A DNA stretch of 64,000 bases, taken from contig NZ_SZVS01000014.1 of assembly GCF_007670255.1 (NCBI RefSeq), positions 1 to 64,000 on the forward strand, in the 5' to 3' direction. This DNA comes from Paenarthrobacter nicotinovorans. GTDB taxonomy: Bacteria; Actinomycetota; Actinomycetes; Actinomycetales; Micrococcaceae. The notes beneath the pieces are model-generated. The model was not told the origin of the DNA and did not search any database. It saw only the letters and a list, made by a program, of their open reading frames with translations. Positions 26,920-37,763 of the stretch are shown in pieces; position 1 is the stretch's first letter; each line of letters begins with the position of its first letter. Position numbers and translations under genes: made by a program.

Positions 26920-28731
26920 GTGGTCCTTCGCCTTTCCCAGTTATTCCTGCGCACCCTGCGTGAAGATCCCGTCGACGCCGAGGTCGCCAGCCACAAGCTC
27001 CTGGTCCGCGCCGGCTACATCCGCCGTGCCGCGCCCGGTATCTACACCTGGCTGCCGCTGGGCCTGAGCGTCCTGCGCAAGGTCGAAGAGATCATCCGCC
27101 AGGAAATGGCCGCTATCGGGGCCCAGGAAGTTCACTTCCCGGCACTGCTCCCGCGCGAACCCTATGAGGCCACCAACCGCTGGACCGAATACGGCGAAGG
27201 CCTGTTCCGCCTCCAGGACCGCAAGGGTGCCGACTATCTGCTGGCCCCCACGCACGAGGAAATGTTCACACTGCTGGTCAAGGACCTGTACTCGTCCTAC
27301 AAAGACCTGCCGCTGAGCCTGTACCAGATCCAGAACAAGTACCGCGATGAAGCCCGTCCCCGCGCGGGTCTCCTCCGTGGCCGCGAGTTCATCATGAAGG
27401 ACTCCTACTCGTTCGACGTCGACGATGCCGGCCTCGACGCCAGCTATGCCGCCCACCGGGCTGCCTACCTGAAGATCTTCGAACGGCTGGGCCTTGAAGT
27501 GATTCCTGTCGCAGCCACGGCCGGTGCCATGGGTGGCTCCAAGAGCGAGGAATTCCTGTTCCCCACCGACATCGGCGAGGACACATTCGTTCGCTCCGCA
27601 GGCGGTTATTACGCCAACGTCGAAGCTGTCACCACCGTTGTCCCCGATGACATCGACTTCAGCAACGCCCCTGCCGCCGAGGTGCTGGATACACCGAACA
27701 CCCCCACCATCGAGACCTTGGTGAACGCAGCGAACCAGCTCGCTCCGCGCGGCGAGTCCGACGGCGGCGCCTGGACTGCCGCCGACACCCTCAAGAATGT
27801 GGTCCTCGCCGTGACGCTGCCCACCGGTGAGCGCCAGATCGTCGTGATCGGCGTTCCGGGTGACCGTGCAGTTGACCTCAAGCGCGTGGAAGCAAACATC
27901 GGATCCCACTTGCCCATTGCAGGCGAGATCGGGCTTGAGGCCGCAAATGAGGAAGACCTCAAGAAGCTGCCGTGGCTCGTGAAGGGCTACATCGGACCCG
28001 GGCTGTCCCTTGACCAGCCTGTCCTGGGACTTGAAGGCTCCTCCAAAGTGCTGTTCCTGGTCGACCCCCGGGTTGTGTCCGGCACCAGCTGGATCACAGG
28101 TGCCAACTCCGAGGGCAAGCACGTCTTCGGCCTGGTGGCGGGCCGCGACTTTGGCTGGGACGGCGTCATCGAGAGCACCGAAGTCCGCGCAGGTGATCCC
28201 GCCCCCGACGGGTCCGGCCCCCTGGAAACCGCACGCGGCATCGAGATGGGACACATTTTCCAGCTCGGCCGGAAGTATGCCGAAGCCCTCGACCTGAAGG
28301 TCCTGGACCAGAACGGCAAGCAGGTAGTCGTGACCATGGGCTCCTACGGCGTAGGCGTGACCCGTGCGGTTGCCGCCCTGGCTGAAGCGAACCACGACGA
28401 GCGCGGCATCGTGTGGCCCCGTTCGGTTGCTCCGGCCGATGTCCACGTCGTGGCCGTCGGACGCGGCGAGGAAATCTTCGAGGCCGCCGAGAGGCTCTCC
28501 AACGAGCTCGAGGCTGCCGGGCTGGACGTCATCTTCGATGACCGGCCCAAGGTATCTCCCGGCGTCAAGTTCGGCGACGCCGAGCTTGTGGGTGTGCCCA
28601 CCATCCTGGCCGTTGGACGGGGACTGGCAGAAGGCGTTGTTGAAATCAAGGACCGTCGCAGTGGCGAGGCCGAGAACGTCTCCGTGGACAAGGCCGTGGA
28701 TTACGTGGTCAACGCCGTTCGTTCCCGTTGA
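26920..28731 (+). CDS. proS: Prolyl-tRNA synthetase
   Basis: 603 residues from GTG 26920. Class II aminoacyl-tRNA synthetase that attaches proline to tRNA-Pro. Motif 1 lies in [12 protein letters not shown] and motif 2 in [19 protein letters not shown]. The bacterial-type insertion/editing domain occupies roughly residues 230-400, motif 3 is GSYGVGVTR, and the anticodon-binding domain is at the C-terminus ([21 protein letters not shown]). An upstream in-frame extension to 26881 is not conserved in style. The stop overlaps the next start. Confidence 0.96.
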   Translation: MVLRLSQLFLRTLREDPVDAEVASHKLLVRAGYIRRAAPGIYTWLPLGLSVLRKVEEIIRQEMAAIGAQEVHFPALLPREPYEATNRWTEYGEGLFRLQDRKGADYLLAPTHEEMFTLLVKDLYSSYKDLPLSLYQIQNKYRDEARPRAGLLRGREFIMKDSYSFDVDDAGLDASYAAHRAAYLKIFERLGLEVIPVAATAGAMGGSKSEEFLFPTDIGEDTFVRSAGGYYANVEAVTTVVPDDIDFSNAPAAEVLDTPNTPTIETLVNAANQLAPRGESDGGAWTAADTLKNVVLAVTLPTGERQIVVIGVPGDRAVDLKRVEANIGSHLPIAGEIGLEAANEEDLKKLPWLVKGYIGPGLSLDQPVLGLEGSSKVLFLVDPRVVSGTSWITGANSEGKHVFGLVAGRDFGWDGVIESTEVRAGDPAPDGSGPLETARGIEMGHIFQLGRKYAEALDLKVLDQNGKQVVVTMGSYGVGVTRAVAALAEANHDERGIVWPRSVAPADVHVVAVGRGEEIFEAAERLSNELEAAGLDVIFDDRPKVSPGVKFGDAELVGVPTILAVGRGLAEGVVEIKDRRSGEAENVSVDKAVDYVVNAVRSR

Positions 28732-29522
28732 TATCCGGCTTCGAATCCATCCAGCTCACCACGGTCATCCTGATTGTGGTGGCTGGATTCGCAGCCGGCT
28801 GGATTGACGCAGTAGTTGGGGGCGGGGGACTGATCCAGCTCCCCGCCCTGCTGCTGGTGCCCGGCATCACGCCCGTCCAGGCGCTGGCGACCAACAAAAT
28901 GGGTTCGATTTTCGGGACCGCGACCAGTGCAGTGACGTACTATCGCCGCGTTGGGCCGGACCTGAAGACCGCGATTCCCATGGCGGTGATTGCCCTGGCG
29001 GGGAGCTTCGGCGGTGCAATCCTCGCCGCATCACTGCCCGCGAGTGTTTTCAAGCCGATCATCGTCCTCGCGCTGATCGCCGTCGCGATTTTTACCGCGT
29101 TGCGTCCCAGCGCAGGCGAGCTGACGGCCTTGCGCCATGATGGCCACAAACATTACGTCGTGGCCTGCCTCATTGGCGGTGTCATCGGTTTCTACGACGG
29201 CCTTATTGGCCCCGGTACTGGTTCGTTCCTGGTGATCGCCCTGGTTTCGGCCATGGGCTATGCCTTCCTGGAAGCCAGCGCCAAAGCCAAGATCGTCAAC
29301 ATGGCAACCAACGCCGGAGCGCTCATCTTCTTCCTGCCGCATGGCTCATTGCTGTGGGGCGTGGGCCTGGTCCTGGGACTGGCCAACATGGCGGGAGGCT
29401 ATCTGGGCGCCAGGACAGCCGTGGCCAGGGGAAGCAAGTTCGTGCGCCTCGTATTTCTCATCGTGGTGGCGGCGCTGATCGTCAAACTCGGTGTGGATGT
29501 CTGGAACGAAAACTTCGCCTGA
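28728..29522 (+). CDS. TSUP-family (TauE/SafE) membrane permease
   Basis: 264 residues with about eight hydrophobic segments. The family's paired repeats are visible: [17 protein letters not shown] with [16 protein letters not shown] in the first half, then [14 protein letters not shown] with [13 protein letters not shown] in the second. Members export sulfite, sulfonates or organic sulfur anions. It starts with TTG overlapping the proS stop, so it depends on translational coupling. Substrate unknown. Confidence 0.88.
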   Translation: MISGFESIQLTTVILIVVAGFAAGWIDAVVGGGGLIQLPALLLVPGITPVQALATNKMGSIFGTATSAVTYYRRVGPDLKTAIPMAVIALAGSFGGAILAASLPASVFKPIIVLALIAVAIFTALRPSAGELTALRHDGHKHYVVACLIGGVIGFYDGLIGPGTGSFLVIALVSAMGYAFLEASAKAKIVNMATNAGALIFFLPHGSLLWGVGLVLGLANMAGGYLGARTAVARGSKFVRLVFLIVVAALIVKLGVDVWNENFA

Positions 29523-29548
29523 CGCGGCTGCTCAGCTTTTGAGCGCGA

Positions 29549-30568
29549 TCAGCTTTTAGGCGCAGTTGGGTCGGGAAGTTCGTGGGCGGGCGGCAAGTGG
29601 TCCAGCGTCCGGCCAGCCATGGTGCTGGCCACCCAGAGGGAGCGTGCCAGATCCCCATCGTGTCCGGGCTTTGTGGCGTACCACAACGCGTTCGCCACTT
29701 CGCGGGCAACGCTCCACTGCCGGGCGATCTCCGGATCAAGGCCTGCGGCAAGGCTGAAGTCCGCGCAGCGCTCACGCAACGCGGCCTCCGGGTCTGTCCG
29801 GGAGAGGTCATGGATCCGGTTCCAGAGAAGTGGTGCCACGGAAAACTCCGCCTCGCCGATCTGCGGTTGTGGATCGATGGCAAGATAGCTCCCGCGCCCA
29901 GGCTGGTCTGCACGCGTGGCCAGGATGTTCATGAAGTGCAGATCCGTGTGCACCAACACGTCCTTGCCTGAACGGCGGCCCACGGCTCCACGCGTCTGGC
30001 ACACCTCCAGGGCCGCCTCCAGCAACCACCGGGGAAAGGGCCGCTCGAGGCGTTCCCATTCGGCGGGCAGTTCGTCGCTCCAGCGCTCCGCGGTCCCTGC
30101 GATGTGGTCAAAGGCCTGCCACTGGGGTCCGTGGCCGGGCTGTATGGACAGCTCCCGGACAATGCCGCCCCAGGTGTCCACCGCCAGGTCCATCGGAGCG
30201 TCCTGTAGCCAGCGTGAGGCATCGAGCCGTTCCAGGAGCATGGAGCAGCTGGCGGCATCGGACGTCAGGAGCCGGACAGCGCCACGGCCGTCCCACAGTT
30301 CCAATGCGTGCCGCTCGACCCTCGCTTCGTCGTGGGGAAAGGCAATTTTCAAGGCCGCGGCGGCGCCGTCCTGCTGGACCGGCACCACCAAGGCGCCGTG
30401 GCCGTTCCATGGTTCGTGGCCAGGTGCCAGGTCCACGGTGAGCTGCCACCGGTCCAGGGCTTCGGCGATCAGACCCGGCAGGCTGGCCAGCCAGTCCCGG
30501 CCCGCGGAGTCGCGGTTATAGCGGGCGTGGAGGTCGCCCGGAATGGGAATCATCGCGTGAAGGCTCAC
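29549..30568 (-). CDS. APH(6)/hydroxyurea-type antibiotic kinase family protein
   Basis: 339 residues from GTG 30566-30568; ATG 30551-30553 is an alternative. It matches the aminoglycoside/hydroxyurea resistance kinase family: WNGHGALVVPVQ in the N-lobe, MLLERLDASRWL, then the catalytic loop VHTDLHFMNILAT and the metal-binding AIDPQPQIGEAEF. Known members phosphorylate streptomycin at the 6-position or inactivate hydroxyurea. Chromosomal actinobacterial copies may do something else. It follows the VIT-type gene by 34 bases and is probably co-transcribed with it. Confidence 0.82.
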   Translation of the reverse strand: MSLHAMIPIPGDLHARYNRDSAGRDWLASLPGLIAEALDRWQLTVDLAPGHEPWNGHGALVVPVQQDGAAAALKIAFPHDEARVERHALELWDGRGAVRLLTSDAASCSMLLERLDASRWLQDAPMDLAVDTWGGIVRELSIQPGHGPQWQAFDHIAGTAERWSDELPAEWERLERPFPRWLLEAALEVCQTRGAVGRRSGKDVLVHTDLHFMNILATRADQPGRGSYLAIDPQPQIGEAEFSVAPLLWNRIHDLSRTDPEAALRERCADFSLAAGLDPEIARQWSVAREVANALWYATKPGHDGDLARSLWVASTMAGRTLDHLPPAHELPDPTAPKS

Positions 30569-30602
30569 GCGAACAGCCTAACTCCGTGGCAAGGCCAGGC
30601 CC

Positions 30603-31331
30603 TTAGAAAACGCCGCTGGCGCCCAGGAGCGTTCCGATCGAGAACGTCGCGGCCAACGCCAGGGCTCCGCCGAGCACCACCCGGACAGCAGCCCGGAAGC
30701 GGGAGGCCCCGCCGATCCAGGCTCCGACGGCTCCCGTGATGGCCAATGCAAGAAGCACGGCGACGAACGTCAGCGGTACCCGCAGTTCCGGTGGCGGAAG
30801 CAGGATTGCCAGCATCGGCAGCACTGCTCCCAAAGTGAAGGCCACTGCGGAGGCAAGGGCGGCGTTCCAGGGGCTCACGATGTCGTCTTCGTGGATGTTC
30901 AGTTCGGCTGAGAGATGGGCAGCCAAGGCATCGTGTTCGGTCAGTTCCTCGGCAACGGTCCTGGCCGTCTTGGGACTGAGACCTTTGGATTCGTAGATCG
31001 CGGCAAGCTCATTGAGTTCGTCCTCGGGTTGCTCCGCGAGTTCCCGGCGTTCCTTTTCGATCAGGGCTTTCTGCGTGTCGCTCTGGCTGCTGACGGACAC
31101 GTATTCTCCCAACGCCATGGAGATCGCTCCGCCCACCAAACCCGCTGTTCCTGCGGCCAGGATGCTGCCTGTGTTGGTGGTGGCACCGGCCACCCCCACG
31201 ACGATTGCGGCGACCGATACGATCCCGTCGTTTGCCCCCAGCACCCCGGCCCGCAGCCAGTTCAGCCGGTGCGCGAGGTCGTCGCGGTGTGGCTCGTTCT
31301 CGTGGGTGGTGGCAGTTTCTGTAGAAGCCAT
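30603..31331 (-). CDS. VIT1/CCC1-family metal transporter
   Basis: 242 residues from ATG 31329-31331; the frame extends further but the extension lacks family features. The first helix carries HRLNWLRAGVLGANDGIVSVAAIVVG. LVGGAISMALGEYVSVSSQSD follows, then a cytoplasmic helical segment with acidic residues (ALIEKERRELAEQP...) and three C-terminal membrane helices. The family moves Fe2+ or Mn2+. Whether this one imports or exports is not evident. Confidence 0.9.
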   Translation of the reverse strand: MASTETATTHENEPHRDDLAHRLNWLRAGVLGANDGIVSVAAIVVGVAGATTNTGSILAAGTAGLVGGAISMALGEYVSVSSQSDTQKALIEKERRELAEQPEDELNELAAIYESKGLSPKTARTVAEELTEHDALAAHLSAELNIHEDDIVSPWNAALASAVAFTLGAVLPMLAILLPPPELRVPLTFVAVLLALAITGAVGAWIGGASRFRAAVRVVLGGALALAATFSIGTLLGASGVF

Positions 31332-31382
31332 GTTCCAAGCCAAGCACCCGTGGACGGCCTTGACCAGCATGGCTAGGCTGGC

Positions 31383-32504
31383 CTATCCCGCGTTCGTCAC
31401 CGTTGCCGGGGTGGAAGAAGTGCTCGACGTCGGCAGCTCAGGCAACTGCCCGGCGTCGAACGTGATTCCGGGCAGGGCCGCAAGCGCGGCGCCCCAGGCG
31501 ACGCTCCTGCGGGCCGCCGCAAGAAGGCCATCCACCGCCCAGGCCCGGGTTTCGCCGGTGGACAAGGCAACAAGGTCCGCGAAGCCCGGCAAAGACGACG
31601 CCTCGAGCGCACCCAAAGCGGCGGCAGGGTCCTTGGCGAAAAGCTCCGGCAGCTGATAGCCGGCGGAGGCTGGGGGTACGTCGGCGCAGTTGGCGCGCGT
31701 CAAGGCCTCGGCCTGCTTGAGCAGGAGGGCGTGCACCTGCAGGTCCTTGGCCGCTCCGGTGGCAGCGCCGGCGTCCAGCCTTTTCAGGGCCACTTGGTAG
31801 GCATAGACGGCCTCCTGCTGTGAGCGGACCGCTGCGGCGAGGGCCGAGTCGGTGGTAGCCGACGACGGGTTCGGCGTCGGGCTGACGGACGGGCAGGCCG
31901 CCGCCGTCGGCGTTGCCGCAGGTACCGTCGTTGGGGCCACCGTTATAGCAGCGGATGACGGGTCCGCGGGGAGGGGCAACTGCCATGCTGCGGCAAGCCT
32001 CTCGGAGTGGATCAGTTGGGCAGTTCCGACGGCGGCAAGAAGGCGGGCCATTCCGCCGTCGGCTTCGCGCGCGTCCGCCAGGCGTTTCCTTCCGCTGGCG
32101 GAGAGCTGCTCCAGCAGCGAAGCACGCGTCGGCGCCACGGTGCCCGCAATGATGGTGGATGCCGGCGTGGAGCTGCCCGAAGCCGCGTCGGGAGCCATCA
32201 ACGCCCGGGCCTGCGTTGTCAGCAAAGTCACAACACCTGCAAGAGCCGGGGTTTTGGCCTCCGGACCTTCGGCCCCGGACAGGGCTCCAGCCGCTTCAAG
32301 CAGCCCCAAGGCATCGGCCGAGGCTCCGGCGCGGGCCGATTCGGAGAAGGAAACGGCCGCAGGAGTGGCGGAATCGCGCGGAATCAGCACCATTCCGGTG
32401 CCCGCAACCAACAGGGCCACCACGGCAACCAGCACAACCTGGCCCCAAGCCGGTGTTCGTCGTTTTTCGCTCGATTGCCCGTTCACAACACACCATGGTG
32501 TCAC
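31383..32504 (-). CDS. DUF4439 (ferritin-like) domain protein, membrane anchored
   Basis: About 373 residues from GTG 32502-32504, with GTG 32484-32486 an equally possible start. A single membrane segment (VVLVAVVALLVAGTGMVLIP) follows a basic N-terminus and is followed by a long alanine-rich, helical extracellular part. The C-terminal 150 residues match DUF4439: QQEAVYAYQVALKRLDAG, HALLLKQAEALTRA, PAALGALEASSLPGFADLVA-type helices and STGETRAWAVDGLLAAARRS. The position between proS and rimP matches Rv2844 in M. tuberculosis. Function unknown. Confidence 0.75.
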   Translation of the reverse strand: MTPWCVVNGQSSEKRRTPAWGQVVLVAVVALLVAGTGMVLIPRDSATPAAVSFSESARAGASADALGLLEAAGALSGAEGPEAKTPALAGVVTLLTTQARALMAPDAASGSSTPASTIIAGTVAPTRASLLEQLSASGRKRLADAREADGGMARLLAAVGTAQLIHSERLAAAWQLPLPADPSSAAITVAPTTVPAATPTAAACPSVSPTPNPSSATTDSALAAAVRSQQEAVYAYQVALKRLDAGAATGAAKDLQVHALLLKQAEALTRANCADVPPASAGYQLPELFAKDPAAALGALEASSLPGFADLVALSTGETRAWAVDGLLAAARRSVAWGAALAALPGITFDAGQLPELPTSSTSSTPATVTNAG

Positions 32505-32591
32505 GTGGGCGGGGGACTCCGTGCACCATGACCGCCGGAAAATCGTTAGGCTAGTAGTCACAACAACATCTATCGGGAGGCGGCGGGCAAC
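32505..32591. promoter_or_regulatory. Divergent promoter region between DUF4439 gene and rimP
   Basis: On the plus strand TAGGCT at about 32549-32554 can act as the -10 for the rimP-nusA transcript. The reverse strand has TAGCCT in the same place, so the two promoters overlap. GGGAGG precedes the rimP GTG by 11 bases. Confidence 0.4.
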
Positions 32592-33203
32592 GTGAGTGAC
32601 TCGGAAGCCACGACTTCAACAGACCGTTCTGAATCGAACTCAACGGCCACCATCCACAACCCGGAAGAAAGCAGGCTCAAGGCGCTGCTTGAACCGGCCG
32701 TCCTTGCCAGCAGGCTCTACCTCGAGGATGTCTCCATCCACGTTGCCGGATCCCACCGCACCGTCCACGTCGTGGTGGACCTCCCGCAGGAGGAAACCGG
32801 CGGCGTCAGTCTTGACGCCATCGCCGATGTCTCCCGGGGACTGTCGGATATCCTTGACAACGACCCCCACGACGACGGACGTCCCTATGACCTTGAGGTT
32901 TCCTCTCCGGGTGTTGGCCGCCCACTGACCGAGCCCCGCCACTGGCACCGGGCCCGTGGCCGGATGGTCCGGGTCAACGTCATCCAGGGCGAGAACGTGC
33001 TGGGACGCATTACGTCCGTCGGTGAGAACGATGTGACGCTGATCCCAGAGCACGAAGTCAAGAAGGGCATGAAGCCCAAGCAGGGTGACCCCATCACTAT
33101 TCCTTTCGACAGGATCCGCCAAGGAAAAGTCGAGATTGAATTCAGCCACCTCCATGAGGCTGCGCTGGAAGACGAGCACAACGGACCTTCCGAGGAGGCC
33201 TAA
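32592..33203 (+). CDS. rimP: Ribosome maturation factor RimP
   Basis: 203 residues from GTG 32592. Required for 30S subunit maturation. After a roughly 25-residue Ser/Thr-rich leader it has the two-domain RimP pattern, with [40 protein letters not shown] and the C-terminal SH3-like part [14 protein letters not shown]. Its stop overlaps the nusA start by one base (TAATG), a standard rimP-nusA unit. Confidence 0.95.
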   Translation: MSDSEATTSTDRSESNSTATIHNPEESRLKALLEPAVLASRLYLEDVSIHVAGSHRTVHVVVDLPQEETGGVSLDAIADVSRGLSDILDNDPHDDGRPYDLEVSSPGVGRPLTEPRHWHRARGRMVRVNVIQGENVLGRITSVGENDVTLIPEHEVKKGMKPKQGDPITIPFDRIRQGKVEIEFSHLHEAALEDEHNGPSEEA

Positions 33204-34183
33204 TGGATATTGACATGAGCGCACTGAGACTCCTGGAGCGTGAGCGTGAAATCCCGCTGGATCTCCTGATTCCCACCATCGAACAAGCGCTGCTGGTGGC
33301 ATACCACAAGACGCCCGGTGCCTACGAAAAGGCCCGCGCCGAACTGGACCGCAAGAGCGGACACGTCACCATCTGGGCCACGGAAATCGACGACGACGGC
33401 GAAGCCATCGGCGAGTTCGAAGACACTCCGGCAGGCTTTGGCCGTATCGCGGCAAGCACCGCACGCCAGATCATCCTCCAGCGCCTGCGCGATGTTGAGG
33501 ACGACAACGTGCTGGGCGAGTTCAAGGGCCGTGAAGGCGAACTCGTGGCCGGAATGATCCAGCAGGGCAACAACCCGCACATGATTCAGGTCAACCTGGG
33601 GGCCATCGAAGCGCTGCTTCCGCCGCCCGAGCAGGTTCCCGGCGAGAAGTACCTGCACGGAAGCCGTCTGCGTGCCTTCGTCGTGGACGTCCACCGTGGC
33701 GCCAAGGGTCCCTCCATCACCCTCTCCCGCTCCCACCCGGGCCTTGTCCGCAAGCTCTTCGAAATGGAAGTTCCGGAGATCGCGGACCGCTCGGTTGAGA
33801 TCGTGGCACTGGCCCGCGAGGCCGGTCACCGCACCAAGATTGCGGTGAAGGCCAACATTCCCGGCGTCAATGCCAAGGGTGCCTGCATCGGTGAAATGGG
33901 TTCACGTGTCCGCGCCGTCATGACTGAACTGAACGACGAAAAGATCGACATCGTCGACTTCAGCGAGGACCCGGCGACCTTCATCGCGAACTCGTTGTCG
34001 CCGTCGAGGGTGAATTCGGTCACAATCACGGACGAGGCAACCCGTTCTGCGCGCGTAGTGGTCCCGGACTACCAGCTTTCGCTGGCGATCGGCAAAGAGG
34101 GCCAGAACGCCCGGCTCGCGGCCAAGCTGACGGGATGGCGGATCGATATCGTTTCCGACGCCGCTCCCGCCAAGTCCGAATAG
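33203..34183 (+). CDS. nusA: Transcription termination/antitermination factor NusA
   Basis: 326 residues, the short actinobacterial form without the C-terminal acidic repeats. It binds RNA polymerase and RNA, controlling pausing, termination and rRNA antitermination. It has the N-terminal polymerase-binding domain, an S1 domain around residues 110-180 and two KH domains ([39 protein letters not shown]). Tight coupling to rimP is typical. Confidence 0.96.
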   Translation: MDIDMSALRLLEREREIPLDLLIPTIEQALLVAYHKTPGAYEKARAELDRKSGHVTIWATEIDDDGEAIGEFEDTPAGFGRIAASTARQIILQRLRDVEDDNVLGEFKGREGELVAGMIQQGNNPHMIQVNLGAIEALLPPPEQVPGEKYLHGSRLRAFVVDVHRGAKGPSITLSRSHPGLVRKLFEMEVPEIADRSVEIVALAREAGHRTKIAVKANIPGVNAKGACIGEMGSRVRAVMTELNDEKIDIVDFSEDPATFIANSLSPSRVNSVTITDEATRSARVVVPDYQLSLAIGKEGQNARLAAKLTGWRIDIVSDAAPAKSE

Positions 34184-34377
34184 CGGCCGGCAGCGCGGCC
34201 GCGGCCGCAGGATCCACGCCACGCTCCCGGCGCCCCTGGTTTCAGGACTCAGGGACCGGGGGGCTAGAATGGATGGAACCGGGCTTACGTCCGGTATCCA
34301 TGTGTTTTGGTGTGCCACGGCTGAATTGACCGGCCTGGACTCCGGGCGACAGTAGCGTAAGGCAGGTTGGACACGTC
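34184..34377 (+). promoter_or_regulatory. nusA–ylxR gap with possible promoter and leader hairpin
   Basis: TAGAAT at 34265-34270, with TTCAGG 18 bases before it, is a possible internal promoter for ylxR-infB. Just downstream ACCGG and CCGGT form a small hairpin in the leader. The gap starts with a GC-rich palindromic stretch (GCGGCCGCGGCCGC) after the nusA stop that could weaken read-through. Confidence 0.35.
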
Positions 34378-34719
34378 GTGGCTGAACTGCTTGAACGCGT
34401 CCAAGGGCCTGTTCGCACGTGCATTGGATGCCGGAAGCAAGGCTCCCGGTCCGAGCTTGTCCGGCTGGTCGCCCAAGGCGGCGGTTCACCTGCTGTCCTC
34501 GTCGATGTTCGACGCCGGATGACCGGCAGGGGTGCGTGGCTTCACCCCAGCGAAAAGTGCTTGGCATTGGCGATCAAGCGTCGCGCGTTCGGAAGGGCCC
34601 TTGCGGGCGCAACTGAAACGGGCGCCGTCGAACGCTACCTCATGCCGGGTACGCCACTTGTGGAGGCCGAGGCACCCACAGGAAAACCGTCCAAACCTGA
34701 AAGCGGGTCAGAAAACTGA
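34378..34719 (+). CDS. ylxR: YlxR-family (DUF448) RNA-binding protein
   Basis: 113 residues from GTG 34378. The domain is recognised by RTCIGCRKQGSRSELVRLV, the GRGAWLHPSEKCLALAIKRR segment and a basic surface. A Pro/Glu-rich tail of about 20 residues follows. The gene lies between nusA and infB as in most bacteria. YlxR has been linked to RNase P and global gene regulation; its role here is taken from the family. Confidence 0.93.
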   Translation: MAELLERVQGPVRTCIGCRKQGSRSELVRLVAQGGGSPAVLVDVRRRMTGRGAWLHPSEKCLALAIKRRAFGRALAGATETGAVERYLMPGTPLVEAEAPTGKPSKPESGSEN

Positions 34720-34871
34720 TGGAAACCCGATGAGTTCCCAGCGATGAGTGCGTAACGATGACAACTTTGTTGCGCTCTGCAATGGGCCTTTCATGCGCGC
34801 AAGCGGCGAAGGCCCGCAGTAAGAAGTAGACGGTTCGTGCCTGGCTCGGTGCGGACCGAGACAGGAGAAAT
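34720..34871 (+). promoter_or_regulatory. infB leader with two hairpins
   Basis: The 152-base gap before infB contains GGGCCTT/AAGGCCC arms around a 19-base loop (about 34785-34823) and CTCGGT-N4-ACCGAG (34845-34860) just before the AGGAG site of the GTG start. These may tune infB translation; no known riboswitch was recognised. Confidence 0.35.
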
Positions 34872-37754
34872 GTGGCCAAGGTCCGCGTACATGAGCTCGC
34901 CAAAGAGCTCGGTATTACTTCCAAAGATGCAGTGACAAAACTGCAGGAATTGGGCGAATTCGTTCGCTCCGCCTCTTCCACCATTGAGGCCCCCGTCGTG
35001 AAGAAGCTTCGCGACGCCTACCCGGGTGCCGGCGCTGCCAAGTCTGCCGCCCCTGCAGCCGCTCCCGCGGCTAACCGTCCCGTGTCCCGTCCGGCTGCTC
35101 CGGCTCCGGGCCCTGCAACACCGAAGGCTGCTGCCCCGGCGCCTGCAGCTCCCGCCCCGGCCGCGCCCGCTCCCTCGGCGCCGGCTCCGGCAGCCCCTGC
35201 TGCTCCGGCTGCATCCACCCCGGTTTCGGCCAAGCCCGGCGCACGTCCCGCTCCCAAGGCAGAGACTCCTTCGCCGGCCCGCCAAGGCGGCCAGGCCCCG
35301 CGTCCGGGCGGTCCCCGTCCCGGCAACAACCCGTTCGCTACGTCGCAGGGCATGCCCCGCGGCCGTGGTGGCGATGGCGACCGTGCGCCGCGTCCGGGCA
35401 ACAACCCGTTCGCACCGTCCCAGGGCATGCCCCGTGGCGAACGCCGCAATGACGGCGAACGTCCCGGTGGTCCCCGCCCCGCGGCCGGCACCGGTGGTCC
35501 GCGTCCCGCAGCCGGCACCGGTGGTCCCCGCCCCGCAGCAGGAACCGGCGGTCCCCGTCCAGGTGCCCCCCGTCCTGGCGCACCCCGTCCGGGCGCTCCG
35601 CGTCCTGCCGGTGGTCCGGGCGGCGGAAACCGTCCGACTCCGGGCATGATGCCCAACCGCACTGAGCGTCCGGCTCCCGGTGGCGCTGGCCGTCCCGGTG
35701 GCGCAGGCCGTCCGGGTGGCGGACCGGGTCGTCCCGGTGGTGCTCCAGGTTCAGGCACTGGTGGCGGAGCTCCCGCCGGCGGTGGCTTTGGCAAGGGCGG
35801 CCGTGGCCGCGGTGGTACCCAGGGTGCCTTCGGCAAGGGCGGCGCCGGTCGCGGCAAGCAGCGCAAGTCGAAGCGTGCAAAGCGCCAGGAACTGGAGCAG
35901 ATGAGTGCTCCGTCGCTGGGCGGCGTATCAGTACCCCGCGGTGACGGCGAGACCATCATCCGCCTGCGTCGCGGCTCGTCCATCACGGACTTCGCCGAGA
36001 AGATCGATGCGAACCCCGCATCGCTGGTGACCGTACTGTTCCACCTTGGTGAGATGGCAACGGCAACCCAGTCGCTGGACGAAGACACCTTTGCCCTGCT
36101 CGGTGCTGAACTTGGGTACAAGCTTCAGGTTGTTTCGCCCGAAGACGAAGAGCGCGAGCTCCTGGACCAGTTCGACATCAACATCCAGGACGAACTTGAC
36201 GCCGAAGGCGACGACGTCCTTGAGCCGCGTCCGCCGGTTGTCACCGTCATGGGTCACGTTGACCACGGTAAGACCCGCCTGCTTGACGCCATCCGCAACT
36301 CCAACGTTGTGGCCGGCGAGCACGGTGGCATCACCCAGCACATCGGTGCTTACCAGATCAGCCACATTCATGAGGGCCAGGCCCGCGACATCACCTTCAT
36401 TGACACCCCTGGTCACGAGGCCTTCACGGCCATGCGTGCCCGTGGTGCGAAGGTGACCGACATTGCGATCCTGGTTGTCGCAGCCGACGACGGCGTCATG
36501 CCGCAGACGGTTGAAGCACTCAACCACGCCCAGGCGGCAAATGTGCCGATCGTTGTCGCTGTGAACAAGATCGACAAGGAAGGCGCCAACCCGGACAAGG
36601 TCAAGGGCCAGCTCACCGAGTACGGCCTGGTTCCCGAAGAATACGGTGGCGACACCATGTTCGTTGAGGTTTCTGCCCGCCAGAACCTCAACATCGATGA
36701 ACTGATCGACGCAGTCCTGCTGACCGCCGACGCCGCCTTGGATCTGCGCGCCAACCCGGACAAGGACGCTCGAGGCATTGCCATCGAAGCGAACCTGGAC
36801 AAGGGCCGCGGTTCCGTTGCCACCGTCCTGGTGCAGTCGGGTACTTTGGCTGTTGGTGACACGATCGTTGCCGGTACGGCCCACGGCCGCGTCCGTGCGA
36901 TGTTCGACGAGAACGGTGAGGCGCTCGACGTCGCACTGCCGTCCCGTCCGGTCCAGGTCCTCGGTTTGTCCAACGTGCCGCGTGCAGGTGACACCTTCCT
37001 GGTGACCCCGGACGAGCGTACGGCCCGCCAGATCGCTGAGAAGCGTGAAGCAGCAGACCGCAACGCCGCCCTGGCCAAGCGCCGCAAGCGCATCAGCCTG
37101 GAAGACTTCGACCAGGCAGTTGCCGAAGGCAAGATCGACACCCTCAACCTCATCCTCAAGGGTGACGTGTCCGGTGCCGTGGAAGCCCTCGAAGACGCCC
37201 TGCTCAAGATCGATGTCGGAGACGACGACGTTCAGCTCCGCGTCATCCACCGCGGTGTGGGTGCCATTACGCAGAACGACGTCAACCTGGCAACGGTGGA
37301 CAACGCCATCATCATCGGCTTCAACGTCAAGCCGGCCGAGCGCGTGGCTGAACTGGCTGACCGTGAAGGCGTGGACATGCGCTTCTACTCGGTCATCTAC
37401 GCAGCCATCGATGACATTGAGATGGCTCTCAAGGGCATGCTCAAGCCGGAGTACGAGGAAGTCCAGCTCGGTACCGCCGAGGTCCGCGAAGTCTTCCGTT
37501 CTTCCAAGTTCGGAAACATCGCCGGCTCGATCGTCCGCTCGGGCATCATCCGCCGTAACACCAAGGCACGTGTCAGCCGCGACGGCAAGGTCATCGGTGA
37601 CAACCTCACCGTTGAGACGCTCAAGCGCTTCAAGGATGACGCCACCGAAGTCCGTACCGACTTCGAGTGTGGTATCGGTCTTGGCTCCTTCAATGACATC
37701 AGCGAAGGCGACATCATCGAGACCTTCGAGATGCGCGAAAAGCCGCGCGTCTAG
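34872..37754 (+). CDS. infB: Translation initiation factor IF-2
   Basis: 960 residues from GTG 34872, with AGGAG upstream. It delivers initiator tRNA to the 30S subunit using GTP. The N-terminus has the IF2N module ([14 protein letters not shown]). Residues about 55-330 form a low-complexity Pro/Ala/Gly/Arg region with repeats. A second IF2N module follows near 365. The GTPase domain has GHVDHGKT at 461-468, [12 protein letters not shown] and then domains II-IV. The long linker is usual in actinobacteria. Confidence 0.97.
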   Translation: MAKVRVHELAKELGITSKDAVTKLQELGEFVRSASSTIEAPVVKKLRDAYPGAGAAKSAAPAAAPAANRPVSRPAAPAPGPATPKAAAPAPAAPAPAAPAPSAPAPAAPAAPAASTPVSAKPGARPAPKAETPSPARQGGQAPRPGGPRPGNNPFATSQGMPRGRGGDGDRAPRPGNNPFAPSQGMPRGERRNDGERPGGPRPAAGTGGPRPAAGTGGPRPAAGTGGPRPGAPRPGAPRPGAPRPAGGPGGGNRPTPGMMPNRTERPAPGGAGRPGGAGRPGGGPGRPGGAPGSGTGGGAPAGGGFGKGGRGRGGTQGAFGKGGAGRGKQRKSKRAKRQELEQMSAPSLGGVSVPRGDGETIIRLRRGSSITDFAEKIDANPASLVTVLFHLGEMATATQSLDEDTFALLGAELGYKLQVVSPEDEERELLDQFDINIQDELDAEGDDVLEPRPPVVTVMGHVDHGKTRLLDAIRNSNVVAGEHGGITQHIGAYQISHIHEGQARDITFIDTPGHEAFTAMRARGAKVTDIAILVVAADDGVMPQTVEALNHAQAANVPIVVAVNKIDKEGANPDKVKGQLTEYGLVPEEYGGDTMFVEVSARQNLNIDELIDAVLLTADAALDLRANPDKDARGIAIEANLDKGRGSVATVLVQSGTLAVGDTIVAGTAHGRVRAMFDENGEALDVALPSRPVQVLGLSNVPRAGDTFLVTPDERTARQIAEKREAADRNAALAKRRKRISLEDFDQAVAEGKIDTLNLILKGDVSGAVEALEDALLKIDVGDDDVQLRVIHRGVGAITQNDVNLATVDNAIIIGFNVKPAERVAELADREGVDMRFYSVIYAAIDDIEMALKGMLKPEYEEVQLGTAEVREVFRSSKFGNIAGSIVRSGIIRRNTKARVSRDGKVIGDNLTVETLKRFKDDATEVRTDFECGIGLGSFNDISEGDIIETFEMREKPRV
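35466..35546 (+). repeat. Three tandem 27-bp repeats inside infB
   Basis: Units at 35466-35492, 35493-35519 and 35520-35546 encode GGPRPAAGT three times with a few synonymous changes. A partial fourth copy runs into PRPGA repeats (15-bp units). In-frame expansion or contraction would alter only the flexible linker of IF-2. Confidence 0.85.
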
Positions 37755-37763
37755 GTTCCGCAG

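Noticed and set aside
26941-28446. 501-codon frame antisense to proS
   Set aside because: Shadow of a GC-rich gene; composition (Gly/Val/Asp/His rich) is typical of antisense artefacts.
29520-29548. Terminator between the TSUP and APH-type genes
   Set aside because: Only a 5-bp stem GCTCA/TGAGC and a short direct repeat CAGCTTTT were seen, too weak to call.
31332-31370. N-terminal extension of the VIT1/CCC1 protein
   Set aside because: The extra 13 residues lack family features and ATG 31329-31331 fits the usual length.
35018-37250. Two long open frames (367 and 440 codons) antisense to infB
   Set aside because: The first is a Pro/Gly-rich mirror of the IF-2 linker and the second mirrors the GTPase domain; no start signals or domains.
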